From Sphingobium psychrophilum (GTDB lineage: Bacteria; Pseudomonadota; Alphaproteobacteria; Sphingomonadales; Sphingomonadaceae): DNA of 64,000 nt. The stretch is taken from positions 558,001 through 622,000 of the forward strand of contig NZ_JABBFV010000001.1 of NCBI RefSeq assembly GCF_012927105.1, read 5' to 3'. The notes below the pieces were generated by a model. It was not told the DNA's origin, searched no databases, and worked only from the letters and a program-made list of their open reading frames with translations. Position 1 is the stretch's first letter. Each line of letters begins with the position of its first letter. Of this stretch, positions 35,378-43,726 are shown one piece after another. Position numbers and translations under genes: made by a program.

Positions 35378-36967
35378 ATGCGCCTTTCCCTGCTCGCTCT
35401 TCCCCTTCTCGCGATGATCGCCGCACCCCCTGTCAGCGCCGCGCCGGAGGGCGATGCCGGTGCGCGCTGGTGGGCGCATGTGCAGGCGCTGGCCAATGAC
35501 GGCATGGAGGGGCGCGGCACCGGCACGCCGGGCTATGATCGCGCGGCCGACTATGTGATCGCCCAGTTCAAGGCGCTGGGCCTGAAACCGGCGGGTATCG
35601 ATGGCTATAAGCAGCCGGTCGCCTTTATCGAGCAGGTGATACTGGCGGACCAGAGCCGCGCATCGCTGGTCGGGCCGCAGGGCGAGGTGGCGCTGGCGGT
35701 GCCGGGCGACCTGATCTTTTCCGGCGGCGGCGGCCCGGTGCCCGAAAGCATCGACGCGCCGATGGTGTTCGCAGGCTACGGCCTGCATTTGCCCGAAGCG
35801 GGGCATGATGATTTCGCCGGACTGGACCTGAAGGGCAAGATCGTCGTCGTGCTGTCGGGCGGGCCGGCCACCCTCTCCGGCGCGCTCAAATCGCATGCCC
35901 GGTCGGAACGGGCGCATTGGCTGGCGGGGCAGGGCGCGCTGGGCCTCATTACGCTGGTGACGCCCAAGCAGGTGGAAATCCCCTGGATCCGCCGGGTGGC
36001 GCTGGCGGGCGCGCCCGCGCTCTATTATGCCGACGCAAGCCTGCGCGAAACGCAAACGCCGTTCCTGGGCGCGCAGTATGATCCCGCCAAATCGGCGCAA
36101 TTCTTCGCCGGGACGGGCCAGGATTTCGCCGCGATCGCTGCGGCGGCCGATGCCTCCGCCCCGGTCGCGAGCTTCCCGCTCGCGCTGCGGTTCAAGGCGC
36201 AGGTTGCGGCGAAACGGCGTGATCTGTCGTCGCCCAACCTGATCGCCGTGCTGCCGGGGAGCGATCCGAAGCTGCGGCCGGAGCATGTCGTGCTGTCGGC
36301 GCATCTGGACGGTTATGGCGTGGGCACGCCGATCAAGGGCGACGCCATCTATAATGGCGCGTTCGACAATGCGTCCGGCGTCGCCAGCCTGCTGGAGATT
36401 GCGCGGGCGCTCAAGGCCAGCAAGGTGAAGCCCAAGCGGTCGATCCTGTTCGCGATCGTCACGGCGGAGGAGAAGGGGTTGCTGGGCGCGCGCTATTTCG
36501 CGCGGCGGCCGACCGTGCCGCAGAAAAGCATCGTCGCCGACCTCAATTTCGACATGGCGCTGCCGATCTTCCCACTGACCAGCGTGACGCCGATCGGCTA
36601 TGACCAAAGCTCGCTTGGCCAGGATGCGGCGGCGGTGAGCGCGCAGATGAACCTGCCGATCACGCCCGATCCCTTCCCCGATCGCAACGTCTTCATCCGG
36701 TCCGATCAATATGCCTTCATCCGCGAAGGCATCCCCGCGCTGTTCTTCAAATATGGGTTCAAGGCCGGGACGCCGGAGGCCGACACCGAAAAGGCGTGGC
36801 GGGCGAACCTCTATCATTCGCCGTTCGACGACCTGAACCAGCCGGTCATGCCTGCCGAGAGCGCGAAGCTGAACGACTATGTGACCGCGGTCACGCTGCG
36901 CATCGCCAATGCGGATGCGCGCCCGGCCTGGAATAAGGACAGTTTCTTCAAGCGGTTCGCGCAATAA
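35378..36967 (+). CDS. M28-family metallopeptidase, secreted
   Basis: The 529-residue zinc aminopeptidase has a signal peptide (MRLSLLALPLLAMIAAPPVSA). A PA-like insert lies at about residues 120-250. The M28 zinc ligands are in VLSAHLDGYG, GAFDNASGVASLLEIA, VTAEEKGLLGARYFA, and a later LNFDM. It acts outside the cytoplasm, trimming peptides. ACGGAG about 12 bases before the ATG is a plausible ribosome-binding site. It diverges from the DUF2807 pair. Confidence 0.9.
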   Translation: MRLSLLALPLLAMIAAPPVSAAPEGDAGARWWAHVQALANDGMEGRGTGTPGYDRAADYVIAQFKALGLKPAGIDGYKQPVAFIEQVILADQSRASLVGPQGEVALAVPGDLIFSGGGGPVPESIDAPMVFAGYGLHLPEAGHDDFAGLDLKGKIVVVLSGGPATLSGALKSHARSERAHWLAGQGALGLITLVTPKQVEIPWIRRVALAGAPALYYADASLRETQTPFLGAQYDPAKSAQFFAGTGQDFAAIAAAADASAPVASFPLALRFKAQVAAKRRDLSSPNLIAVLPGSDPKLRPEHVVLSAHLDGYGVGTPIKGDAIYNGAFDNASGVASLLEIARALKASKVKPKRSILFAIVTAEEKGLLGARYFARRPTVPQKSIVADLNFDMALPIFPLTSVTPIGYDQSSLGQDAAAVSAQMNLPITPDPFPDRNVFIRSDQYAFIREGIPALFFKYGFKAGTPEADTEKAWRANLYHSPFDDLNQPVMPAESAKLNDYVTAVTLRIANADARPAWNKDSFFKRFAQ

Positions 36968-36974
36968 GTGCAAT

Positions 36975-37040
36975 GTGCTCCCGCGAACGCGGGAGCCCAG
37001 TCCCGCCGTCTGAACTGGGCTCCCGCCTTCGCGGGAGCAC
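36975..37040. repeat. Paired inverted repeat, family B (copy 1)
   Basis: Arms 36975-37001 and 37014-37040 match at 26 of 27 positions, with a 12-base loop. Each arm holds its own small palindrome (CTCCCGCGAA...CGGGAG type). It fills the gap between two convergent genes, ending one base before the stop codon of the VOC gene, so it may end transcription from both sides. Confidence 0.88.
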
Positions 37041-37041
37041 G

Positions 37042-37428
37042 TTAGCTTTTTACCTGCTCATAAAGTTCGAGCGGCAGGCCGTCGGGGTCGGTGAAGAAGG
37101 TGAAGCGCTGGCCGGTATGTTCGTCGATGCGGATCGGTTCGCAGGACACTCCGGCGGCGTCCAGTCGCGTCACTTCCGCGTCGATATCCGCGACCGTGAA
37201 CGCCAGGTGGCGCAGGCCGCAGGCTTCCGGGCGGCTGGGCCGGGAGGGGGGCGCGGGGAAGGAGAAGAGTTCGATCTGCGCATTGCCCGCGTGAAGATCG
37301 CATTTCCACGATTGCCGCTCGGCGCGCCACACTTCGCGGATGACGGGCAAGCCCAATATGTCGCGGTAGAAGGCGCGCGAGCGGTCATAGTCGGAACAGA
37401 TGAGGGCGATATGATGAATGGCGCGCAT
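37042..37428 (-). CDS. VOC-family (glyoxalase-like) protein
   Basis: The 128-residue vicinal-oxygen-chelate protein has two beta-alpha-beta modules. It begins HHIALICSDYDRSRAFYRDI, continues GLRHLAFTVADIDAEV, and ends FFTDPDGLPLELYEQ. The metal ligands (His near the start, Glu in IELFSF, His in RHLAF, Glu in LELYE) are present. It resembles the YaeR/GloA2 subgroup, whose substrate is unknown. The ATG at 37428 is right; the open frame further upstream overlaps the next gene. Confidence 0.85.
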   Translation of the reverse strand: MRAIHHIALICSDYDRSRAFYRDILGLPVIREVWRAERQSWKCDLHAGNAQIELFSFPAPPSRPSRPEACGLRHLAFTVADIDAEVTRLDAAGVSCEPIRIDEHTGQRFTFFTDPDGLPLELYEQVKS

Positions 37429-37475
37429 CGATCCATCATAGGCGATGGCTGCATGGCCCGCCAGTTTCGATCGGT

Positions 37476-37859
37476 TCAGGCGACGCGGCGCTGCTGCCCG
37501 ACGTCGAACAGCCAGGCTTCCGCTTCCTCCACCGACGCGAATATCTCGGCATCGTCGCGCACGCTCAGGATGCGACGGGTCTGCAACCGGGTGAGATTGT
37601 CGTGCCGCACGACCGCCAGCTTTTTCGATTTGAACCGCGTGTCCAGCACGACGCGGGTGAAGGCGGCCACGACCTCCTGCGACTGGATGACGCAGCCTTC
37701 GGTATTGATCAGGATGACATAGTCGCCTGATCCCAGCCCCATCGCCGTCACAGCGGCTTCCTTGTCCGCGTTGAAGCGGTCGACGTCCGCGGCATCGAGG
37801 AAACCGGACATTTCGGCGATAACGAGCTTGCGGCTCCGGTCCGATGTGACTTTGATCAT
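37476..37859 (-). CDS. SpoIIAA/STAS-like small protein
   Basis: The 127-residue protein looks like a SpoIIAA-like (STAS-fold) domain: KLVIAEMSGFLDAADVDRF at the start, DYVILINTEGCVIQSQEVV in the middle, and KLAVVRHDNLTRLQTRRIL later. The conserved phospho-serine of true anti-sigma antagonists is not evident. AGGAAAG lies 6 bases before the ATG. The function is unknown. It is transcribed in the same direction as the VOC gene, 47 bases away. Confidence 0.7.
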   Translation of the reverse strand: MIKVTSDRSRKLVIAEMSGFLDAADVDRFNADKEAAVTAMGLGSGDYVILINTEGCVIQSQEVVAAFTRVVLDTRFKSKKLAVVRHDNLTRLQTRRILSVRDDAEIFASVEEAEAWLFDVGQQRRVA

Positions 37860-38027
37860 GATGCTTTCCTGTGGGTTGCTGGGTAAATTCCTGCCGCGAA
37901 GGGGTTAATGAAATATGAGCGACTCCCGCCGCTTCGACCAATGTCTAAACCTTCGCTAAACTTGTGCGGTCGCCATGGGCGATGTGCCCGGCTTGATCCC
38001 TTGGCGCGCGCCGCCTACACCCGCGCC

Positions 38028-39023
38028 ATGACCTACGCACCCTATCCCGCGCTGCGCCTGCGCCGCACCCGCGCATCGGCCTGGAGCCGGGCGATGCACG
38101 CTGAAAACCGCCTGTCGCCCAGCGATTTCCTCTGGCCGCTGTTCGTTACCGAAGGACAAGGCGTGGAAGAACCGATCGCCGCGCTACCCGGCGTGTCGCG
38201 CTGGTCGGTGGACCTGATGGTGGAGCGGGCAAGGGACGCGCGCGACGCGGGCATTCCCTGCCTCGCCCTCTTCCCCAACACACAGGCCGATCGCCGCAGC
38301 GACGACGGGGCCGAAGCGCTCAATCCCGACAATCTGATGTGCCGGGCGATCCGCGCGATCAAGGATGCGGTGCCCGACATCGGCATCCTGACCGACGTCG
38401 CGCTCGACCCCTATACCGCCCATGGGCAGGACGGGCTGCTGGACGACACGGGCTATGTGCTGAACGACGCCACGATCGACATACTGATCGGCCAGTCGCT
38501 CAACCAGGCGGCGGCGGGGGCTGACATCATCGCGCCCAGCGACATGATGGACGGCCGCGTCGGCGCGATCCGCGCGGCGCTGGAGCAGGGCGGCCACCCC
38601 AATGTCCAGATCATGGCCTATGCCGCCAAATATGCGAGCGCCTTCTACGGCCCGTTCCGCGACGCGGTGGGATCGCGCGGCCTGTTGAAGGGCGACAAGA
38701 AGAACTATCAGATGGACCCCGCCAATGGCGAGGAAGCGCTGCGCGAGGTCGCGCTGGACCTGGCCGAGGGGGCGGATAGCGTGATGGTGAAGCCGGGCCT
38801 GCCTTATCTTGACATCGTTGCGCGGGTGCGCGATCGCTTCGCCGTGCCGGTCTTCGCCTATCAGGTGTCGGGCGAATATGCGATGATCGAACATGCCGCC
38901 GCGGCGGGGGCGGGGGACCGCGACGCGCTCATTTTGGAAACATTGCTGGCGTTCAAGCGGGCGGGATGTTCAGGCGTGCTGACCTATCACGCGCTCCACG
39001 CGGCCAGGCTGCTGGGGGCCTGA
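38028..39023 (+). CDS. hemB: Porphobilinogen synthase (delta-aminolevulinate dehydratase)
   Basis: The 331-residue TIM-barrel enzyme joins two 5-aminolevulinates to porphobilinogen in heme synthesis. The two Schiff-base lysines are in MAYAAKYASAFYGPF and VMVKPGLPYLDI. The stretch GDKKNYQMDPAN and the aspartate-rich metal site (LTDVALDPYTAHGQDG) fit the Mg-dependent class, as the zinc cysteine triad is absent. The ATG at 38028 gives the usual N terminus; the frame is open 40 codons further. Its stop overlaps the next start (TGATG). Confidence 0.95.
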   Translation: MTYAPYPALRLRRTRASAWSRAMHAENRLSPSDFLWPLFVTEGQGVEEPIAALPGVSRWSVDLMVERARDARDAGIPCLALFPNTQADRRSDDGAEALNPDNLMCRAIRAIKDAVPDIGILTDVALDPYTAHGQDGLLDDTGYVLNDATIDILIGQSLNQAAAGADIIAPSDMMDGRVGAIRAALEQGGHPNVQIMAYAAKYASAFYGPFRDAVGSRGLLKGDKKNYQMDPANGEEALREVALDLAEGADSVMVKPGLPYLDIVARVRDRFAVPVFAYQVSGEYAMIEHAAAAGAGDRDALILETLLAFKRAGCSGVLTYHALHAARLLGA

Positions 39024-41230
39024 TGCAGATCGGAACCCGCCCGCGCTTCGTCGTCACGATCTGCGCAGGCTCGTTCCTGCTCTTCCTGGTCCAGCCGATG
39101 ATCGCCCGCATGGCGCTGCCGCGTCTGGGCGGCGCGCCGTCGGTGTGGAATTCGGCGATGCTGGTCTATCAGGCGCTGTTGCTGGGCGGCTATGCCTATG
39201 CCCATATGCTGGGGCGGTTCCCGGCGCGGCGGCAGGCGCTGATCCACCTCGGCCTCTTCCTGGTCGCCGCCATCTTCCTGCCGATCGGCCTGATGGGCTG
39301 GCAACCGCCGCAGGACATGGAGCCGGCGCTGTGGGTGCTGTGGCTGCTGGCCGCGTCGATCGGGCCGCTGTTCTTTGTGGTCGCGGCGCAGGCACCGCTG
39401 CTGCAACGCTGGTTCGCGCTGGCGGACGGCAGCGATCCCTATCCGCTCTATGCCGCGTCCAACCTGGGCAGTTTCGCCGGGCTGATCGCCTATCCGCTGC
39501 TGGTCGAGCCGCTGCTGACCTTGAAGGCGCAAAGCCTACTCTGGTCGCTCTGCTACGGCGCGCTCTTCTTTCTGGTCTATGCCAGTGCCCGCCGCCTGCC
39601 GCCCGGCAGCGCGGGGGAAGTCACCGCGCAGGCGGGCGATGCGCCGCTGCCCGATCGGCGCAGGATGCTGCATTGGATGGCGTTGGCGGCGGTCCCGTCG
39701 GGCCTGATGATGTCGACCAGCCTCTACCTCACCACCGACATCGTGGCGATGCCGCTGCTTTGGGTGCTGCCGCTTGGCCTCTATCTGCTCAGCTTCTCGG
39801 TCGCCTTTGCGGCGCGGCGGGGCGCGGCGGACCTCTGCATCCTGATCGCGCCGCTGGTGCTGCTGATCGGCGCCTGCATCGCTTTTACCGGCGGCATCCA
39901 TTTCCCGGTCTTCATCGCGCTGGGCATATTGGCGGTCCTGTTCGTCGTCGCCACCGCGCTCCACGCGCGCCTCTACGACCTGCGCCCCGAACCGGTCCAT
40001 CTGACCCGCTTCTACCTGCTGATGTCGGTCGGCGGCATGGTGGGCGGGCTGTTCTGCGCGCTGCTGGCCCCGTTGATCTTCGACTGGACCTATGAATATC
40101 CGATTCTGCTGATCGCCGCCGCGCTGTTGCTGCCGGCGCGGGAGGCGACGATGCGTCTGCCCCGACTGCTGTGGGAAGATGCGCGCCGTCGCGTCTGGCT
40201 GGTGCCGCTCATGCTGTTGCTGGGCCTGGCGTTGTCGACGCTGGGCGGCGGGCTGGCCCTGGGCGACGATACGCCGCCGCTGGTCAAGTCGCTCAGCTTC
40301 TGCGGGATCATCGCGATGGCCATCCTGACTCTGGGCCAGCGGTTCATGACCGCGGCAATGCTGGTCTATCTAATGCTGTGCCTCAGCGGTTGGGAAAAAT
40401 TGTCCCAGTCGGCCAGCGGGATGCTGACGCGCAGCTATTTCGGCGTCTATGGCGTCGCCAACAAAAGCCCGACCGAACGCATCCTGTTCCACGGCACGAC
40501 GTTGCACGGCGTCCAGAATCTGGAGCCGGGCCGGGAACGCGACCCGACCAGTTACTATGCGCCCAAGTCCGGCGTCGGGCTGGCGCTGGGCCATGCGCCC
40601 GAAATGTTCGGGGGCAAGGCGCGGATTGATGTGGTCGGACTGGGGGCGGGGACGCTCGCCTGCTATGCCCGCCCCGGCCAGACATGGCGTTTCTACGAAA
40701 TCGATCCGGCGATGGTCGCGATCGCGCGCGATCCGGCCGATTTCAGCTTTCTGGCGCGGTGCCAGCCGCGCGCCGACATCATCATCGGCGACGCGCGCAT
40801 GACGCTGGCCCGGCAGCCGGCGGGCGGCACGGACATATTGGTGATCGACGCCTTTTCATCCGATTCCATCCCTATGCATTTGCTGACGCGCGAAGCGATG
40901 GCGATTTATGGCCGCCGCCTGGCACCGGGCGGGCTGCTGCTGATCCACATTTCCAACCGCTATCTCGACCTGCGGCCGGTGGTAGCGGGCGACGCTGTGG
41001 CCGGCGGCTGGCACGCTCGGTTGCGCCATTATAAGCCCGCCAAGCGCGATGCCGCGCGTCGCTACGCCGCGTCGATCTGGGTCGCGCTGTCGCGCGATCC
41101 GGCGCAACTGGACCGGCTGGCGCGTGTATCAGGCGGCGAGCCGTGGGATCTGCTCAAGCCGAAGCCCGGTTTTTCCGCCTGGACCGACGACCATGCCAGC
41201 ATCCTGCCGGTGCTCAAGATCAAACCATGA
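39023..41230 (+). CDS. Fused membrane protein/spermidine-synthase-like protein
   Basis: The 735-residue product has about twelve hydrophobic segments in residues 1-430 and a C-terminal spermidine-synthase-like Rossmann domain. The latter has the nucleotide motif VVGLGAGTLACYARPGQ, the acidic strand end FYEIDPAMV, IIIGDARMTLA and the catalytic-type LVIDAFSSDSIP. Proteins like this are annotated as fused MFS/spermidine synthase, and their real reaction is unknown. The ATG at 39023 is chosen because it overlaps the hemB stop by one base. Polyamine synthesis genes are not nearby. Confidence 0.82.
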   Translation: MQIGTRPRFVVTICAGSFLLFLVQPMIARMALPRLGGAPSVWNSAMLVYQALLLGGYAYAHMLGRFPARRQALIHLGLFLVAAIFLPIGLMGWQPPQDMEPALWVLWLLAASIGPLFFVVAAQAPLLQRWFALADGSDPYPLYAASNLGSFAGLIAYPLLVEPLLTLKAQSLLWSLCYGALFFLVYASARRLPPGSAGEVTAQAGDAPLPDRRRMLHWMALAAVPSGLMMSTSLYLTTDIVAMPLLWVLPLGLYLLSFSVAFAARRGAADLCILIAPLVLLIGACIAFTGGIHFPVFIALGILAVLFVVATALHARLYDLRPEPVHLTRFYLLMSVGGMVGGLFCALLAPLIFDWTYEYPILLIAAALLLPAREATMRLPRLLWEDARRRVWLVPLMLLLGLALSTLGGGLALGDDTPPLVKSLSFCGIIAMAILTLGQRFMTAAMLVYLMLCLSGWEKLSQSASGMLTRSYFGVYGVANKSPTERILFHGTTLHGVQNLEPGRERDPTSYYAPKSGVGLALGHAPEMFGGKARIDVVGLGAGTLACYARPGQTWRFYEIDPAMVAIARDPADFSFLARCQPRADIIIGDARMTLARQPAGGTDILVIDAFSSDSIPMHLLTREAMAIYGRRLAPGGLLLIHISNRYLDLRPVVAGDAVAGGWHARLRHYKPAKRDAARRYAASIWVALSRDPAQLDRLARVSGGEPWDLLKPKPGFSAWTDDHASILPVLKIKP

Positions 41231-41243
41231 GAGGAGAGACGCC

Positions 41244-41840
41244 GTGAGCGGTCCCGCCCATTCCGACGCGCATCCTGGCGCCAGCATTATCCCCTTCAAC
41301 GGCAAGACGCCGGTCATCCACCCCAGCGCCTTCATCGCGCCGGGGTGCCGCATCATCGGCGATGTCGAGATCGGGCAGGACGCCAGCATCTGGTATAATT
41401 GCGTCATCCGCGGCGACGTGAACCGGGTGCGGATCGGCGCGCGGAGCAATGTTCAGGACGGCACGGTCATCCATTGCGACAGCCCCGGCGACCGCGCCGA
41501 TGGCCGCCCGGCCGACGGATGGCCCGCGATCATCGGCGAGGATGTGCTGATCGGCCATATGGCGATGATCCATGGCTGCGTGTTGCAGGATCGGGCGTTC
41601 GTTGGGCTTGGCGCGATCGTGATGAGCGGATGCACGGTGGAAAGCGACGCGATGCTGGCGGCGGGCGCGTTGCTGTCGCCCGGCAAGAGGGTGCTGCATC
41701 GCCAGCTCTGGGCGGGGCGGCCAGCCAAATATATGCGCGACCTGTCCGACGCGGCGCTGATCGACATGCGCGAAGGGGTGGATCATTATGTCCACAACGC
41801 CAAGGCGCATAAGGGCGCGGTGCGGGCGATGGAGGCGTAG
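41244..41840 (+). CDS. Gamma-carbonic-anhydrase-like hexapeptide protein
   Basis: The 198-residue left-handed beta-helix protein has the three zinc histidines of the gamma class in GTVIHCD and IGHMAMIHGC. The family includes carbonic anhydrases, YrdA and CaiE/PaaY. Most bacterial members have weak or no measured anhydrase activity. A GTG at 41244 with GAGAGGAGAG just before it is the best start. No ATG in frame fits. It is the third gene of the hemB cluster, 13 bases after the previous stop. Confidence 0.85.
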   Translation: MSGPAHSDAHPGASIIPFNGKTPVIHPSAFIAPGCRIIGDVEIGQDASIWYNCVIRGDVNRVRIGARSNVQDGTVIHCDSPGDRADGRPADGWPAIIGEDVLIGHMAMIHGCVLQDRAFVGLGAIVMSGCTVESDAMLAAGALLSPGKRVLHRQLWAGRPAKYMRDLSDAALIDMREGVDHYVHNAKAHKGAVRAMEA

Positions 41841-41902
41841 GCGCGCGGCTATCGGTGGGAAGGGCGGTTCGCCCTCAGCAGCAGGGTTCGGCCAGAAAGC
41901 CG

Positions 41903-41987
41903 TGGTGCGGGCGGTCGGAATCGAACCGACACTCCTTGCGGAACCGGATTTTGAGTCCGGCGCGTCTACCAGTTTCACCACGCCCGC
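41903..41987 (-). tRNA. tRNA-Leu (anticodon CAA)
   Basis: The 85-base cloverleaf is complete on the minus strand, with encoded CCA. The acceptor stem GCGGGCG pairs with CGCCCGC, the anticodon loop CTCAAAA gives CAA, the long variable arm marks a class II tRNA, and the T loop TTCGATT is standard. Confidence 0.96.
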
Positions 41988-42115
41988 ACGGCTGGTGTCG
42001 GCCAGATGACAAAATCCGGGGCGGGCGTCCAGCCGAAAATCGGAAAGAGGCGCAAAAGTCGTTCTGTCCCGGTTGACAGCCCCACCACGCAAGCCCACAT
42101 GCGCCGCTTATATGT

Positions 42116-42131
42116 AATGTTATATCATGTT
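42116..42131. promoter_or_regulatory. Possible degenerate Zur-type site at the merC-like start
   Basis: The sequence AATGTTATATCATGTT is an imperfect AT-rich dyad in GC-rich surroundings. It resembles half of the Zur box (AATGTTATA half-site). It covers the first possible ATG (42127) of the MerC-like gene. If it is an operator, a start at 42139 or 42142 would be more likely. Confidence 0.3.
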
Positions 42132-42546
42132 TGGATTGATGATGGCGGCTTGTGACGATCGACGGAAAAGCGAGGAATCCCTGCCCAGGCGCACTGGGTT
42201 GCTCGATGGTTTCGCGCTCTGCGCCTCGTCGCTTTGCACGCTGCACTGTCTGGGCCTGCCCTTGCTGTTCGCGCTGCTCCCTGCTTTCGCCAGCCGCATC
42301 GATCCGGGCGAATCATTCCACCTCGTCATGCTGGCGCTGGCGGTGCCGACCAGCCTGTTCGCGCTGGGGCAGGGCTGGCGTCGGGGTGGCGCGCCCGGCC
42401 CGATGCTGCTGGGCGTCGCCGGGCTGGGGCTGATGGCGGTGGGCACGCTGGCGGCGACGGGTGCGATCGCGGAGGCGACCTGGACGGTGGCGGGCAGCGC
42501 CTTGCTGGCCGGGGCGCATATCCGCAACTGGCGGCGCGGACGATGA
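42127..42546 (+). CDS. MerC-like membrane protein
   Basis: Up to 139 residues with four hydrophobic segments. It has the MerC core DGFALCASSLCTLHCLGLPLL, with metal-binding-type cysteines in SLCTLHC. MerC moves mercuric ions into the cell in mer operons, but no merR, merA or merT is here. Stand-alone copies may handle zinc or other soft metals. The ATG at 42127 overlaps an AT-rich dyad, so the ATGs at 42139 or 42142 may be the true start. Confidence 0.75.
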   Translation: MFGLMMAACDDRRKSEESLPRRTGLLDGFALCASSLCTLHCLGLPLLFALLPAFASRIDPGESFHLVMLALAVPTSLFALGQGWRRGGAPGPMLLGVAGLGLMAVGTLAATGAIAEATWTVAGSALLAGAHIRNWRRGR

Positions 42547-42621
42547 TAGCGTCGGTGGAAAGGGCTACCCCGTATCGCGTTGTGACGGCCAATGTCGGGG
42601 CTGCACCCTGATCGCCAGGGC

Positions 42622-43443
42622 TCAGCCTCCCAGGAAATCGATCAGGTCGGCGTTGAGCCGGTCCGGCGCGGTGGCGAACAGGCCATGGGGTTCACCCTCA
42701 TATTCGATGAAGGTCGCATGGGGGATGCCCGTCGCGGCTGCACGGCCGGTGGGATCGATCGGCACCGTCTTGTCCGCGGTGCCATGGATGATGAGCGTGG
42801 GTATGGTGAAGGCGGCCAGGTCGCCGCGGAAATCGGTCTGGCCAAAGGCATCCACGCAGTCGATCGTCGCCTTGGGGCTGGCCATCACGCCCAGGATGAA
42901 GCTCCAGTCGAGCAGGCCCTGGCTGACCGGGCTGGTGACCCAGCCGACGCCGTAGAAGGTCTTGGCGAAGCTCTGGAGGAAGGCGAACCGGTCCTTGCGC
43001 ACCTGGTCCTTCATGTCCTGCAACACACCGATCGCCACGCCGTCGGGATTGCTGTCGTCTTGCAGCAGATAGGGTACGACCGACGCGATCAGCGCGACGC
43101 CGGCGATCCGGCCGGCACCGTGGCGCGACAGATAACGGGCGATTTCGCCACCACCCATCGAGAAGCCGACCAGCGCGGCCTGTTGCAGGTCGAGATGGTC
43201 GAGAACATCGGCCAGGTCATCGGCGAAGACATCATAGTCATAGCCGGTGGCAGGATGGCTGCTATGGCCAAAGCCGCGGCGGTCATAGGTGATGACGCGA
43301 TAGCCCGCCTCCAGCAACGCCAGCGTCTGATATTCCCACATATCGCCGGTCAGCGGCCAGCCATGGATCAGCACCACCGGCGGGCCATCGCCCATATCCT
43401 TAACGTGCAGCGACGCGCCATCGCGGGTTGCGACCTGGGCCAT
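42622..43443 (-). CDS. Haloperoxidase-type alpha/beta hydrolase
   Basis: The 273-residue enzyme is of the cofactor-free chloroperoxidase/arylesterase type. It has VLIHGWPLTGDMWEYQ, the nucleophile elbow GFSMGGGEIARYL, the acid in IIHGTADKTVP and the catalytic histidine in EGEPHGLFATA. Such proteins mostly work as esterases or perhydrolases in the cell. The ATG at 43443 has GGAGA a few bases before it; the frame is open 62 codons upstream without resemblance. It diverges from zwf. Confidence 0.9.
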   Translation of the reverse strand: MAQVATRDGASLHVKDMGDGPPVVLIHGWPLTGDMWEYQTLALLEAGYRVITYDRRGFGHSSHPATGYDYDVFADDLADVLDHLDLQQAALVGFSMGGGEIARYLSRHGAGRIAGVALIASVVPYLLQDDSNPDGVAIGVLQDMKDQVRKDRFAFLQSFAKTFYGVGWVTSPVSQGLLDWSFILGVMASPKATIDCVDAFGQTDFRGDLAAFTIPTLIIHGTADKTVPIDPTGRAAATGIPHATFIEYEGEPHGLFATAPDRLNADLIDFLGG

Positions 43444-43649
43444 CAGACATTCTCCTGATTTTTTGTGGATTGGAATAGGGTGGCGGCAGGCCGTCAGGCC
43501 TACCCATCGTGCAGCGATCATGCCATCGGGTGATCGGCCCCTTCGGCATATACAGCCCTTCAATCGCGCGACGGCCGGGGAAGTTCCCGCCACTATTCCG
43601 CCTTTTCGCGCCATCTTGTTGCAGCGCACCGACTTGATCGATAGCCTTC

Positions 43650-43677
43650 TTGCGTAACGATCCGCGACCGCTATAAG
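43650..43677 (+). promoter_or_regulatory. Putative sigma-70-type promoter of the zwf operon
   Basis: TTGCGT at 43650-43655 and TATAAG at 43672-43677 are spaced by 16 bases, about 50 bases before the zwf start. No other comparable pair was seen in the 283-base gap. Confidence 0.45.
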
Positions 43678-43726
43678 GGCGGCTTCGTGCAGACATAGAC
43701 AACTTCAAACGGAGAAGGACCATCCT

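Noticed and set aside
37042..37941. A long leftward frame joining the VOC gene to the SpoIIAA-like region.
   Set aside because: Only the last 128 codons resemble a protein family. The upstream part is an antisense-shifted reading of the neighbouring gene, which has its own good ribosome-binding site.
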